Positions 6,778 to 14,574 of a stretch of 48,640 nt of DNA are shown piece after piece. The notes below the pieces were generated by a model, which ran no database searches, had not been told where the DNA came from, and saw only the letters and a list, made by a program, of their open reading frames with translations. Both the position numbers and the translations under genes were made by a program. This DNA comes from Rhodoglobus sp. (lineage in GTDB: Bacteria; Actinomycetota; Actinomycetes; Actinomycetales; Microbacteriaceae): positions 1-48,640 of the forward strand of contig JAODLY010000035.1 of the NCBI GenBank assembly GCA_025464445.1. The letters run 5' to 3'. How positions within the stretch are numbered: the first letter of the stretch is position 1; the number at the start of each line of letters is the position of its first letter.

Positions 6778-9434
6778 TCGCACTCTGGATGCGCGGGCTC
6801 GTGCTTCGACGCACTGCGGGCCTGGCGGCGATCGCCGTTGGCGTCGCGATAGCTGTGGCGGTTCTCGCCAGCCTCGGCTCGTTCCTGTCGAGCGCCCAGT
6901 CGTCGATGACTGCACGGGCGGCCGCGGGAGTTGCCGTGGACTGGCAGGTCCAGGTCGCGAAGGGCGCTGACCCCGCTGCCGTCCAGGCGACGACGGCGGC
7001 CGCGGCCGACGTGACGACGGCGCTCCCCGTCGGGTTCGCCCAGAGCAGCGGCCTTGTCGCCACTTCGGGTGGGACTACCCAGACGACCGGGCCCGCAGTG
7101 GTGCTTGGCATCCCCGATGGCTATGCGGCGGCGTTCCCCGGCGAGATCCGGTTGCTCGCCGGGAGCCTGAACGGTGTGCTGATCGCGCAGCAGACAGCGG
7201 CGAACCTGCATGTGCTGCCCGGAGACAGCGTGACGATAACCCTCGCGGACGGCAGCCCTGTAGCTGTGACGATCGTCGGCGTTGTCGACATTCCCCAGGC
7301 CAACTCGCTGTTCCAAACAGTCGGGGCACCCGCCCAATCGCAGCCATCGGCTCCGCCGGACAACGTGCTGCTGCTGCCGCAGGGTAACTTCGCGGCAGTG
7401 GCGTCTGGCCTTGGCACGATTCACCCAGAGCTGCTCTCCACCCAGATCCATGTCGCGCACAGCCATGCGCTCGCGGCAGACCCTGCTGTGGCATTCGTCG
7501 ACATCACGTCTGCGGCCCACAATCTCGAGGCGGCGCTCACCGGCACCGGTGTAGTCGGCGACAACCTCGGTGCAGCCCTGGACGCGGCTCGCGGAGACTC
7601 GAGCTACGCCACCGTTCTCTTTCTCTTCCTCGGCCTGCCCGGGGCGGTCCTGGCGGGCATCCTGACATTCGCGATCGCGAACTCCGGCGCGGAGCGACGC
7701 CGACGAGAGCAGGCTCTCCTGCGAACCCGAGGCGCGAGCGCACAGCTCATCGGACGGCTCGTCAGCGTCGAGGCCCTGCTCGTCGGAGTGGTGGGCGGCG
7801 TCATCGGACTTGCCGCGGCCGCCCTCATCGGTATCGTCACGTTCGGGTCTGTGGGGTTCGGCGCCTCCGCGCTCAGCGCAACCCTCTGGCCGATTGGCGC
7901 CGTTCTTGTCGGGCTGCTCATCGCCGTGGGTGCTGTTGTCATCCCCGCCGTGCACGACTTCCGCACCCTGATCGTCAGCGAAGCCCGCACCCAGCTGGTC
8001 GCGCAGAAGAAGCCGTGGTGGATGCGGATCTGGCTCGATGTGCTCCTCCTCGTGTTGTCCGGGATCGTGTTCCTGCTGACCACCCAGAAGGGCTACTCCC
8101 TCGTGCTCGCGCCGGAAGGGGTTGCTTCGATCCAGGTCAACTACTGGGCGTTCTTCGGCCCCGCGCTGTTCTGGGTCGGCGGCGGCATGCTGGTCTGGCG
8201 CATCTATGAGGCCGTGCTGCGGCGCGGGCGCCGTGGGGTGGCCGGGCTCATCCGTCCGATCACGGGCAAGCTCTCTGTCGCTGCATCCGGCATGATGTCC
8301 CGCCAGCGCTCGGTGCTTGCCAGCGGCGGCGTGATGCTCGCCCTCGCCCTGGTGTTCGCCGGGTCGACGTCGATCTTCAACGCCACCTACCAACAGCAGG
8401 CCGAGGTGGATGCCCGGCTCACGAATGGCGCAGACATCGCCGTCACCGAGCCTCCCGGATCGGGCGTGCTGCCCACGGCGGCGGCGGCCATCGCCGCGGT
8501 GCCCGGCGTTCGGGCCGTCGAGCCGTTGCAGCACCGGTTCGCGTACGTGGGCAGTGACCTCCAGGATCTGTTCGGCGTGCGAGCGAGCACAATCACCCAG
8601 GCGACGCTGCTGCAGGATGCCTATTTCCAGGGCGGCACCGCCCCCCAGCTGATGACAACCCTCGGCAGCCAGCCCGACGCAATCCTGGTCAGCGCGGAGA
8701 CGGTCTCCGATTTCCAGCTCAAGGTCGGCGACCTCATCAACCTGAGACTGCAGGATGCCTCGACGAATTCGCTCGTGACAGTGCCCTTCCACTACGTCGG
8801 GGTGGCGAACGAGTTTCCGACAGCGCCCAAAGACAGCTTCTTCATCGCGAACGCGTCATATGTCGCACAGATGACCGGCGACAATTCCGTCAGTTCCTTC
8901 CTCGTCGATACCGGGGGGCAGTCGACAGATAGCGTCGCGACGGCACTTCGCACGACTCTCGGACAGGGCCCGACAATCACCGCCATCGGCGCCGCACGAT
9001 CCGCTATCGGATCCAGCCTGACGTCGGTCGACCTCGCCGGTCTCACCCGCGTCGAACTCGGGTTCGCCCTGGTCATCGCGGCGGGCGCGGGCGGGCTGCT
9101 CTTCGTGCTCGGCCTCGCCGAACGGCGCAGGACGTTCGCGATCGCGACAGTGCTCGGCGCGAACCGCAGGCAGCTGCGTGGGCTGGTGCTCGCGGAGGCG
9201 GCGATCGTCGCGATCGGCGGCACGCTGTTCGGGGCGGCGCTGGGATGGTTGCTCTCGCAGATGCTCGTTGCGGTGCTGAGCGGTGTGTTCGATCCGCCGC
9301 CCGCGGCCCTCGCCCTGCCCTGGCCATACCTGATCGGCGCCGGAGTGGTGGCGATCGGGGCGATCGTCGCCGGTGCCATCTGGTCGGCGCGCTCGGCGCA
9401 CCGTCCAGCGATCGAGACCCTTCGGGAGCTCTAA
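6774..9434 (+). CDS. Large FtsX/MacB-type ABC permease
   Basis: 886 residues. An N-terminal TM at about 15-37 is followed by a large extracytoplasmic domain. A first FtsX core lies at about 278-400 (AGILTFAIANSGAERRRREQ), more TM segments near 415-480, a second extracytoplasmic domain near 530-750, and a C-terminal FtsX core at about 757-880 with VLGANRRQLRGLVLAE. This two-core layout fits exporters of lipids, peptides or antibiotics in Gram-positives. AAGGAAGG at 6757-6764 is the RBS. Its TAA (9432-9434) overlaps the stop of the convergent response regulator. Confidence 0.9.
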   Translation: MIALWMRGLVLRRTAGLAAIAVGVAIAVAVLASLGSFLSSAQSSMTARAAAGVAVDWQVQVAKGADPAAVQATTAAAADVTTALPVGFAQSSGLVATSGGTTQTTGPAVVLGIPDGYAAAFPGEIRLLAGSLNGVLIAQQTAANLHVLPGDSVTITLADGSPVAVTIVGVVDIPQANSLFQTVGAPAQSQPSAPPDNVLLLPQGNFAAVASGLGTIHPELLSTQIHVAHSHALAADPAVAFVDITSAAHNLEAALTGTGVVGDNLGAALDAARGDSSYATVLFLFLGLPGAVLAGILTFAIANSGAERRRREQALLRTRGASAQLIGRLVSVEALLVGVVGGVIGLAAAALIGIVTFGSVGFGASALSATLWPIGAVLVGLLIAVGAVVIPAVHDFRTLIVSEARTQLVAQKKPWWMRIWLDVLLLVLSGIVFLLTTQKGYSLVLAPEGVASIQVNYWAFFGPALFWVGGGMLVWRIYEAVLRRGRRGVAGLIRPITGKLSVAASGMMSRQRSVLASGGVMLALALVFAGSTSIFNATYQQQAEVDARLTNGADIAVTEPPGSGVLPTAAAAIAAVPGVRAVEPLQHRFAYVGSDLQDLFGVRASTITQATLLQDAYFQGGTAPQLMTTLGSQPDAILVSAETVSDFQLKVGDLINLRLQDASTNSLVTVPFHYVGVANEFPTAPKDSFFIANASYVAQMTGDNSVSSFLVDTGGQSTDSVATALRTTLGQGPTITAIGAARSAIGSSLTSVDLAGLTRVELGFALVIAAGAGGLLFVLGLAERRRTFAIATVLGANRRQLRGLVLAEAAIVAIGGTLFGAALGWLLSQMLVAVLSGVFDPPPAALALPWPYLIGAGVVAIGAIVAGAIWSARSAHRPAIETLREL

Positions 9435-10150
9435 GCCGCACCCCGGCCATCGAGCCGGTAGCCGTGGCCGCGTAGCGTCGTGATCTCCGGTAGCGCCGCG
9501 ATCACGTCACTACCGGCTGCGGAAGCGGCTTCCCTCAGTCGGCGCCTGAGGGTTGCCACGTGCACGTCGAGTGTCTTCGTCGAGCCGAACCAGTTCTCGT
9601 CCCAGACATCCGCCATGATCACTTCCCTGCTGATGGCGACCCCGGGTTCCCGCGCGAGTCGGGCGAGCAGGTCGAATTCGCGCGCCCGTAACTGCACTTC
9701 GATGCCGCCGACTGTCGCGCGCCGTGCGGCGGCATTGAGGGAGAGTGATCCGAGCGTCGTCGATCCTGCGCTGCCTGCAGTCTCCGGACCGGAACGGCGC
9801 AGGTGCGCGCGCACCCTGGCCAGCAGCTCCACGAGGCTGAACGGCTTGGTGAGGTAATCGTCCGCTCCGGATTCGAGCCCTGCGACGATGTCGATCTGCT
9901 CGCGGCGGGCGGTGAGCAGCACGATTACCGCGCTGGGATGCAGCATGCGGATCTCGCGGCACACGATGAGCCCGTCGATGTCGGGCAGGCCGACATCCAG
10001 CAGCACGAGATCTGGCTCGGAGATCCGCCCGCTCTCGATCCCGGTCGCCCCATCACGTGACCAGTCAACGGAGTAGCCGGCCGCGCGCAGCGCGGACTCG
10101 AGCGTCGCGCCGATTGTCGGGTCATCCTCGATGACCAGCAGATGGAACAT
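9431..10150 (-). CDS. OmpR/PhoB-type response regulator
   Basis: 239 residues. Receiver domain with acidic pocket E8/D9/D10, phosphoacceptor Asp52 in LLDVGLPD, Thr80 and Lys102 in TKPFS. The C-terminal winged helix (about 140-235) has the recognition region STKTLDVHVATLRRRL and ends with TLRGHGYRL. Likely partner of the kinase at 3393-4673 and regulator of the ABC operon between them (inference from position). The start appears leaderless: TAAGCT lies 6 nt before ATG 10150. Its stop codon overlaps that of the permease, so transcription of the two is antagonistic at the 3' ends. Confidence 0.92.
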   Translation of the reverse strand: MFHLLVIEDDPTIGATLESALRAAGYSVDWSRDGATGIESGRISEPDLVLLDVGLPDIDGLIVCREIRMLHPSAVIVLLTARREQIDIVAGLESGADDYLTKPFSLVELLARVRAHLRRSGPETAGSAGSTTLGSLSLNAAARRATVGGIEVQLRAREFDLLARLAREPGVAISREVIMADVWDENWFGSTKTLDVHVATLRRRLREAASAAGSDVIAALPEITTLRGHGYRLDGRGAA

Positions 10151-10156
10151 TCGTGC

Positions 10157-10186
10157 AGCTTAGCCAAGCTACTCGGGAGCCTGTCA
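10157..10186 (-). promoter_or_regulatory. Promoter of the response regulator gene
   Basis: On the minus strand a CTGACA-like -35 overlaps the arsC stop codon and a TAAGCT -10 occupies 10162-10157, 6 nt before ATG 10150. The regulator can therefore be transcribed apart from the arsenic genes upstream, as a leaderless mRNA. Confidence 0.45.
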
Positions 10187-10594
10187 GGCGGTGTCGGGAA
10201 GGATCTCGTCGAGCAATGCCTGGATGCGCGCCTTGATGTCGTCGCGGATCGGACGCACCTCATCGAGCGTCTTGCCCGCCGGGTCGGTGAGCTCCCAGTC
10301 CTCGTAGCGTTTGCCGGGGAAGATCGGGCAGACGTCGCCGCATCCCATGGTGATGACGACATCCGAGTCGCGCACCTGCTCCGTGGTCATGAGCTGGGGC
10401 ACGCCCTGGGAGATGTCGATGCCCTCCTCGGCCATGGCCTGGATCGCTATCGGGTTGATCTGGTTGCCGGGCTCCGAGCCGCCGGAGCGCACCTCGACCG
10501 CGCCGCCGGAGAGCGCCGTCATGTAGCCGGCAGCCATCTGCGAGCGGCCGGCATTGTGGATGCAGACGAAAAGGACTGTCGGCTTGTCGGTCAT
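10184..10594 (-). CDS. arsC: Arsenate reductase, LMW-phosphatase (ArsC) type
   Basis: 136 residues. P-loop CIHNAGRS with nucleophile Cys11 and Arg17, further cysteines at 85 and 89 (MGCGDVCP), and the acid-bearing ELTDPAG loop with Asp104. Reduces As(V) to As(III). Actinobacterial members use mycothiol/mycoredoxin or thioredoxin; the sequence alone does not settle which. The start appears leaderless (TATGCT at 10601-10606, 6 nt upstream), and an ArsR-type operator covers that -10 box. It follows the ArsR-phosphatase fusion gene on the same strand, 21 bp away. Confidence 0.92.
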   Translation of the reverse strand: MTDKPTVLFVCIHNAGRSQMAAGYMTALSGGAVEVRSGGSEPGNQINPIAIQAMAEEGIDISQGVPQLMTTEQVRDSDVVITMGCGDVCPIFPGKRYEDWELTDPAGKTLDEVRPIRDDIKARIQALLDEILPDTA

Positions 10595-10602
10595 GGGTAA
10601 AG

Positions 10603-10620
10603 CATAGACGAGTATCTATG
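10603..10620. promoter_or_regulatory. ArsR-type operator 1 (arsC promoter)
   Basis: CATAGA-CGAGTA-TCTATG, an 18-bp palindrome with perfect 6-bp arms. It overlaps the arsC -10 box (10601-10606) and the last codons of the fusion gene. It matches the operator at 11564-11581 in arms, length and the CGAG centre, so both are probably bound by the same ArsR protein. Confidence 0.7.
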
Positions 10621-11566
10621 GGTTAATGAGCGGCAATTCCTGCAGCAGTGCGCGCACGCGCCGATCGATGTCGTCACGCACGCCACGGACGCCATTCATT
10701 GACAGCTCCGCCGGATCGGGGAGATCCCAGTCGAGGTAGCGGCGGCCGGGGTAGATCGGGCAGGCGTCGCCGCATCCCATCGTGATGACATAGTCGGAGG
10801 CGCGCACGACCTCGTCGGTGAGCGGCTTCGGGTATTCCCCCCCGATGGTTACGCCGATCTCGTCGAGAGCCGCAATGATTTTCGGATTGATGGCGGCGAC
10901 CGGTTCGGAGCCGGCGGTGAGCACGCGAACCCGATCGCCCGCGAGGGACCGGAGGATCGCGGCAGCCAACTGCGATCGACCCGCATTCTGCGCGCAGACG
11001 AAGAGCACGTCGGGGATGCCGTCATCGAGCAGTCCATCTGCCTCTGCGAGTGCCCGGAGGCGGTCGGCCGCGAACCGGGCGGTCAGCGACGGGAGGTATC
11101 GGGTGATCCGTGCTCGTTCGGCGAGCAGGGCGTAACTGCCGCGGACGTACTCCGAAATCGTCTCCCGTGAGAAGGTGCCGGCGAAACGCGTGGCGAGATC
11201 GTCGGCGATGCGCTCCAGCACCGGGGGAGCGACAACTGCCGCGACCGGGTCGGGCCGCACAGAATCGAAGACATCCGCAGCCCGGGAGGGCACGAGTGAG
11301 TACCAGGCCTGACGACCCTCCTGCACCCGTTCGAGCAGGCCCTCCTCGGTCATGATCCGCAAGTGATGGCTGACCGTCGGCTGGCTGAGCCCGAGCTCGT
11401 CGGCGAGTTCGGTGACCGGTCGTCGCCCGGCGGGTGCTTCGACGATGAGGCTCAGGATCTGCACGCGTGTGGGATCTGCCATCGCCCTGAGGTTGCGGGC
11501 GATCTGTTCGGCCGCGGCCCGTTCGAGCAGCCCGGGCCGGGCTGGTGCGGGCTCGACCGGACGCAT
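10616..11566 (-). CDS. ArsR-type repressor fused to LMW-phosphatase (ArsC-like) domain
   Basis: 316 residues. An ArsR winged helix spans about 13-100, with recognition helix SQPTVSHHLRIM at 61-72. An all-helical linker domain covers about 113-178, and an ArsC-like LMW-phosphatase domain covers 185-316, with P-loop CAQNAGRSQ (Cys191, Arg197), MGCGDACP (Cys265, Cys269) and DLPDPAE. The repressor half has no cysteine, so the usual ELCVCDL arsenite site is missing. Fusions of this layout occur in actinobacterial ars loci (established knowledge). ATG 11566 is chosen because TAGACT lies 7 nt upstream and an operator covers both; an upstream in-frame ATG (11602) would put the operator inside the gene. 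Confidence 0.9.
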   Translation of the reverse strand: MRPVEPAPARPGLLERAAAEQIARNLRAMADPTRVQILSLIVEAPAGRRPVTELADELGLSQPTVSHHLRIMTEEGLLERVQEGRQAWYSLVPSRAADVFDSVRPDPVAAVVAPPVLERIADDLATRFAGTFSRETISEYVRGSYALLAERARITRYLPSLTARFAADRLRALAEADGLLDDGIPDVLFVCAQNAGRSQLAAAILRSLAGDRVRVLTAGSEPVAAINPKIIAALDEIGVTIGGEYPKPLTDEVVRASDYVITMGCGDACPIYPGRRYLDWDLPDPAELSMNGVRGVRDDIDRRVRALLQELPLINP

Positions 11567-11581
11567 AGACGAGAGTCTATG
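11564..11581. promoter_or_regulatory. ArsR-type operator 2 (ars divergent promoter)
   Basis: CATAGA-CGAGAG-TCTATG, 18 bp with 7-bp perfect arms counting the inner C/G. It covers the start codon and the TAGACT -10 box (11574-11579) of the fusion gene and lies 45 bp before the divergent aquaporin start. It is the twin of the site at 10603-10620. Autoregulation is the simplest reading. Confidence 0.75.
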
Positions 11582-11626
11582 TGACTCGTAGAGTGAGCGC
11601 ATGGGATCCCGCCTGCTCGTCACTGC

Positions 11627-12310
11627 ATGACCACCGCGCTTGCCCGCAGGCTGTCCGCCGAGCTGCTTGGCAGCGCTCTGCTCGCCGCTATCGTCATCGG
11701 GTCGGGCATTGCAGCCCAGCGCCTTTCGCCTGGTGACATCGGCCTCCAACTGCTGGAGAACGCCATTGCCACCGCGCTCGGCCTGCCCGTTCTCATCCTG
11801 GTCTTCGGCCCGGTCAGCGGCGCCCACTTCAACCCCGTCGTCTCACTCATCGATTCAGCGAGCGGGCTGCGTTCCTGGACCGACACCGCGCTCTACATTC
11901 CGGCCCAAGTCGTGGGATGCGTCGGTGGGGCGGTTCTTGCCAACCTCATGTTCGGCCTCCCGGCGGTCACGCCAAGCACGACCGACAGGCTGACGCCGCC
12001 GCACTTCCTGGCCGAGATCGTGGCGACGGCTGGCCTCATCCTCGTCGTCTTCATGCTCGCCAAGACGGAGCGCGCGAACCTCACACCGGCGGCCGTCGGC
12101 GCCTACATCGGCGCGGCATACTTCTTCACCAGCTCGAGCAGCTTCGCCAATCCCGCTATCACCGTAGGCCGCATGTTCAGCGACACTTTCGCCGGGATCG
12201 CCCCGAGTTCGGCGCCGGGATTCATCGCCGCCCAACTCGCGGGTGCCGCAATCGGGTTGCTGCTCGTGCGATGGCTCCTTCCCCGAGGCGCGTCGCAGCG
12301 CCGGGACTGA
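11627..12310 (+). CDS. MIP-family aquaglyceroporin of the arsenic locus
   Basis: 227 residues with six TM segments. The first half-helix motif is NPV (Asn69-Val71 in HFNPVVS) and the second is NPA (175-177) followed by Arg182, the selectivity-filter Arg. The NPV variant and short length fit the AqpS-like channels of ars operons, which let As(III) leave the cell down its gradient. It is transcribed divergently from the ArsR fusion and shares its operator region. No strong Shine-Dalgarno is visible; ATG 11627 is the first start in frame. Confidence 0.85.
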   Translation: MTTALARRLSAELLGSALLAAIVIGSGIAAQRLSPGDIGLQLLENAIATALGLPVLILVFGPVSGAHFNPVVSLIDSASGLRSWTDTALYIPAQVVGCVGGAVLANLMFGLPAVTPSTTDRLTPPHFLAEIVATAGLILVVFMLAKTERANLTPAAVGAYIGAAYFFTSSSSFANPAITVGRMFSDTFAGIAPSSAPGFIAAQLAGAAIGLLLVRWLLPRGASQRRD

Positions 12311-12349
12311 CCGCCCTGCCCCCTCGGGAGTACCTGCGAAGCACCATGG

Positions 12350-12382
12350 AGTCCCCTCCATGGGGACTATTTTGTGCTTTTC
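12350..12382 (+). terminator. Terminator after the aquaporin gene
   Basis: Stem AGTCCCC (12350-12356) / GGGGACT (12362-12368) with loop TCCAT, followed by ATTTTGTGCTTTT. It sits 40 bp after the aquaporin stop. Confidence 0.7.
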
Positions 12383-12437
12383 GTGCGTTACAGCGGATAG
12401 AAGCACCGGGAATCCGACAAACGGTGCGGGAGAAGCA

Positions 12438-12830
12438 ATGAACAGAGTCTTTGAAGAAGTTGAGGATGACGCGGGCGGCGTGAGCAAGTACCGTCGCCAC
12501 GACAACGGGCGCGGTCTCGTCTCCATGAAGGCGAGGGCGCACCCCAGCGCGTACATCGAGGCCACGGCTTACGTGGAGCAGGGCGCCGAGGTGGGTGCTA
12601 ACGCCTGGATCGGCGCGGGCAGCTGGATCGACGTGGATGCCTTCGTGGGCGCTGGAGCGTTCATCGGCAGCAACGTGCACGTGGGCCAGCAGGCAATGAT
12701 CGGTCGCGGGTCGAAGGTGGGCAGCCACTCCAGGATCAGCGCAGGCTCGAAGGTTGCCGACGGTGCCCGCGTGGAGCGCGACTCGCGTCTCGACGGGGTA
12801 GTGCAGAAGGACGTCGCGCGCGCCGCGTAG
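12438..12830 (+). CDS. Hexapeptide-repeat (left-handed beta-helix) protein
   Basis: 130 residues. After a polar 28-residue N-terminus comes a run of about 15 imperfect hexapeptides (AYIEAT, AYVEQG, AEVGAN, AWIGAG and so on) with the aliphatic-every-sixth pattern of a left-handed parallel beta-helix. Such coils occur in acyl/acetyltransferases and gamma-carbonic anhydrases, but this protein is nearly all helix with no obvious catalytic His or CoA-loop, so it may be structural or regulatory. GGGAG at 12428-12432 precedes ATG 12438; the longer open frame upstream runs through the terminator. Confidence 0.7.
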   Translation: MNRVFEEVEDDAGGVSKYRRHDNGRGLVSMKARAHPSAYIEATAYVEQGAEVGANAWIGAGSWIDVDAFVGAGAFIGSNVHVGQQAMIGRGSKVGSHSRISAGSKVADGARVERDSRLDGVVQKDVARAA

Positions 12831-12839
12831 ATTTATTGC

Positions 12840-13667
12840 ATGAATCCCATGCAGGCCAGGATCATTTACGACCTCAACGTGCAGCCGTCTATCGACCCGG
12901 CCGAGCAGGTGCGGTTGAGGATCGACTTCCTCAAGGAGTACCTGCTGGCCTCCGGCTCCGCAGGATTCGTGCTCGGCATCAGCGGGGGGCAGGACTCCTC
13001 TCTCGCGGGCAGGCTCTGCCAGCTCGCCGTCGAGGAGCTACGCGCGGACGGGCACTTCGCCGAGTTCAGCGCGGTGCGCCTGCCGTACAACGTGCAGGCA
13101 GACGAAGAGGATGCCCAGCTCGCGCTCACCTTCATCAAGCCTGACAAGTCGATCACCTTTAACATCAGGCGCAGCGTCGATGGCTTCGAGGCCGAGTACT
13201 CGGACGCCATGGGCATCGAGATGGTCGACTTCACCAAGGGCAACGTGAAGGCCCGCTCGCGCATGGTCGCCCAGTACGCGATCGCCGGCCAGTCCGCTCT
13301 CCTGGTCGTAGGCACCGACCACGCGGCCGAGGCGGTCACGGGATTTTTCACCAAGTTCGGGGATGGCGGCGCCGACATCCTGCCGCTCACCGGTCTCACG
13401 AAGCGCCAGGGCCGCTCGCTGCTCGAGCACCTCGACGCGCCGCAGCGCCTCTACCTCAAGGCCCCGACCGCAGACCTCCTCGATGACACGCCCGGACAGA
13501 CCGACGAGGCGAACCTCGGCCTGAGCTACACGCAGATCGACGACTATCTCGAGGGCAAAGATGTCGAGCCAGAGGTCGCCGACGCGATCCAGTTGCGCTA
13601 CATCTCCAGCCAGCACAAGCGCACGGTGCCCGTGACACCGTTCGACGACTGGTGGCAGCAAGCGTGA
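12840..13667 (+). CDS. nadE: Ammonia-dependent NAD+ synthetase
   Basis: 275 residues, the same length as E. coli NadE, with the ATP-pyrophosphatase loop SGGQDSS (48-54), the [10 protein letters not shown] segment and [11 protein letters not shown]. It amidates deamido-NAD+ to NAD+ using ammonia. The enzyme has no fused glutaminase domain, unlike the large glutamine-dependent NadE of mycobacteria. The start appears leaderless: TAGATT at 12828-12833 lies 6 nt before ATG 12840. Its stop overlaps the start of the carbon-nitrogen hydrolase (GTGA, 13664-13667). Confidence 0.95.
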   Translation: MNPMQARIIYDLNVQPSIDPAEQVRLRIDFLKEYLLASGSAGFVLGISGGQDSSLAGRLCQLAVEELRADGHFAEFSAVRLPYNVQADEEDAQLALTFIKPDKSITFNIRRSVDGFEAEYSDAMGIEMVDFTKGNVKARSRMVAQYAIAGQSALLVVGTDHAAEAVTGFFTKFGDGGADILPLTGLTKRQGRSLLEHLDAPQRLYLKAPTADLLDDTPGQTDEANLGLSYTQIDDYLEGKDVEPEVADAIQLRYISSQHKRTVPVTPFDDWWQQA

Positions 13668-14461
13668 GCCTGCTCGGTGTTGCCCAGTTCGCTCCCACGG
13701 ACGACGGCGAGCTGAACCTCGCCGCGATGATCGAACTCGCGACGACCGCAGCCGGCCGCAGCGCGACACTCGTGGTGTTCCCGGAGTACTCCTCCTACTT
13801 CACCCCAACAATGGGCAGGGACTGGGTGGATGCCGCCGAGCCCCTCGACGGCCGTTTCGTGGCTGCCCTGGCCGCTCTCGCCGCCCGCCTCAAGATCCAC
13901 GTCGTCGCCGGCATGCTGGAGCGTACAGAGGATGCCGCGCGCTTCTCCAACACGCTCGTCGCCGTTTCTCCGGCCGGCGCCGTGGAGGCCGTGTACCGCA
14001 AGCTGCACCTCTACGACGCGTTCGGCCAGCGGGAATCGGATTGGGTGGTCGCCGGATCCATCGAGGAGCCGCAGGTCTTCGCCTGGGAGGGCTTCACCGT
14101 GGGCATGCAGACCTGCTACGACATCCGGTTTCCCGAGGTCACGCGCCGCCTCGTCGACGCGGGTGCCGACCTCGTGCTCGTGCCCGCCGAGTGGGTGCGC
14201 GGCCCGCTCAAGGAGCATCACTGGCGCACGCTTGTCACGGCGAGGGCACTGGAGAACACGATATACATAGCCGCGGCAGACCACGCCCCGCCGATCGGCG
14301 CGGGCAACAGCATGGTCGTCGACCCGATGGGAGTAGAACTCGTGACCATCGGGGAAGAGCCAGGTGTCGCGGTAGCAGAGCTCACGACAGCTCGCATCGC
14401 CCGGGTGCGCGCCACGAACCCCGCCCTCTCTCTGCGGCGTTTCGGAGTGGTTCCGCGCTGA
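13664..14461 (+). CDS. Carbon-nitrogen hydrolase (nitrilase superfamily)
   Basis: 265 residues, single domain. The catalytic triad is visible: Glu41 in VVFPEYSS, Lys113 in [10 protein letters not shown], Cys151 in [10 protein letters not shown]. The LHLYDAFG and CYDIRFPE segments resemble Nit/omega-amidase enzymes that hydrolyse alpha-keto acid amides or deaminated glutathione. GTG 13664 overlaps the nadE stop; GTG 13652 is an alternative adding four residues. Coupling to an ammonia-dependent NadE raises the possibility that it supplies ammonia (inference), but housekeeping repair is equally possible. Confidence 0.88.
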   Translation: MSLLGVAQFAPTDDGELNLAAMIELATTAAGRSATLVVFPEYSSYFTPTMGRDWVDAAEPLDGRFVAALAALAARLKIHVVAGMLERTEDAARFSNTLVAVSPAGAVEAVYRKLHLYDAFGQRESDWVVAGSIEEPQVFAWEGFTVGMQTCYDIRFPEVTRRLVDAGADLVLVPAEWVRGPLKEHHWRTLVTARALENTIYIAAADHAPPIGAGNSMVVDPMGVELVTIGEEPGVAVAELTTARIARVRATNPALSLRRFGVVPR

Positions 14462-14574
14462 TCTCGTCGAGTACCCCGCTTGTGGGATCACTCGCACTGG
14501 GGGTGGGTGAACCCTCACGCCGATGAGGTCCTCGCGCGTACAGTGATGGCCATAGGGTTCCGGGGGGAAAGTCC

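Noticed and set aside
6144-8792. 882-codon open frame on the minus strand
   Set aside because: It lies antisense to the second ATPase and the permease, both with clear motifs. Its product is rich in His, Arg, Asp and Gly with no recognisable domain, as expected for a shadow frame in high-GC DNA.
14461-14574. Possible riboswitch before the deacetylase fusion
   Set aside because: The 113-bp gap holds partial inverted repeats (GTGGGTGAACCCTCAC region) and a TACAGT box but no recognisable riboswitch core.
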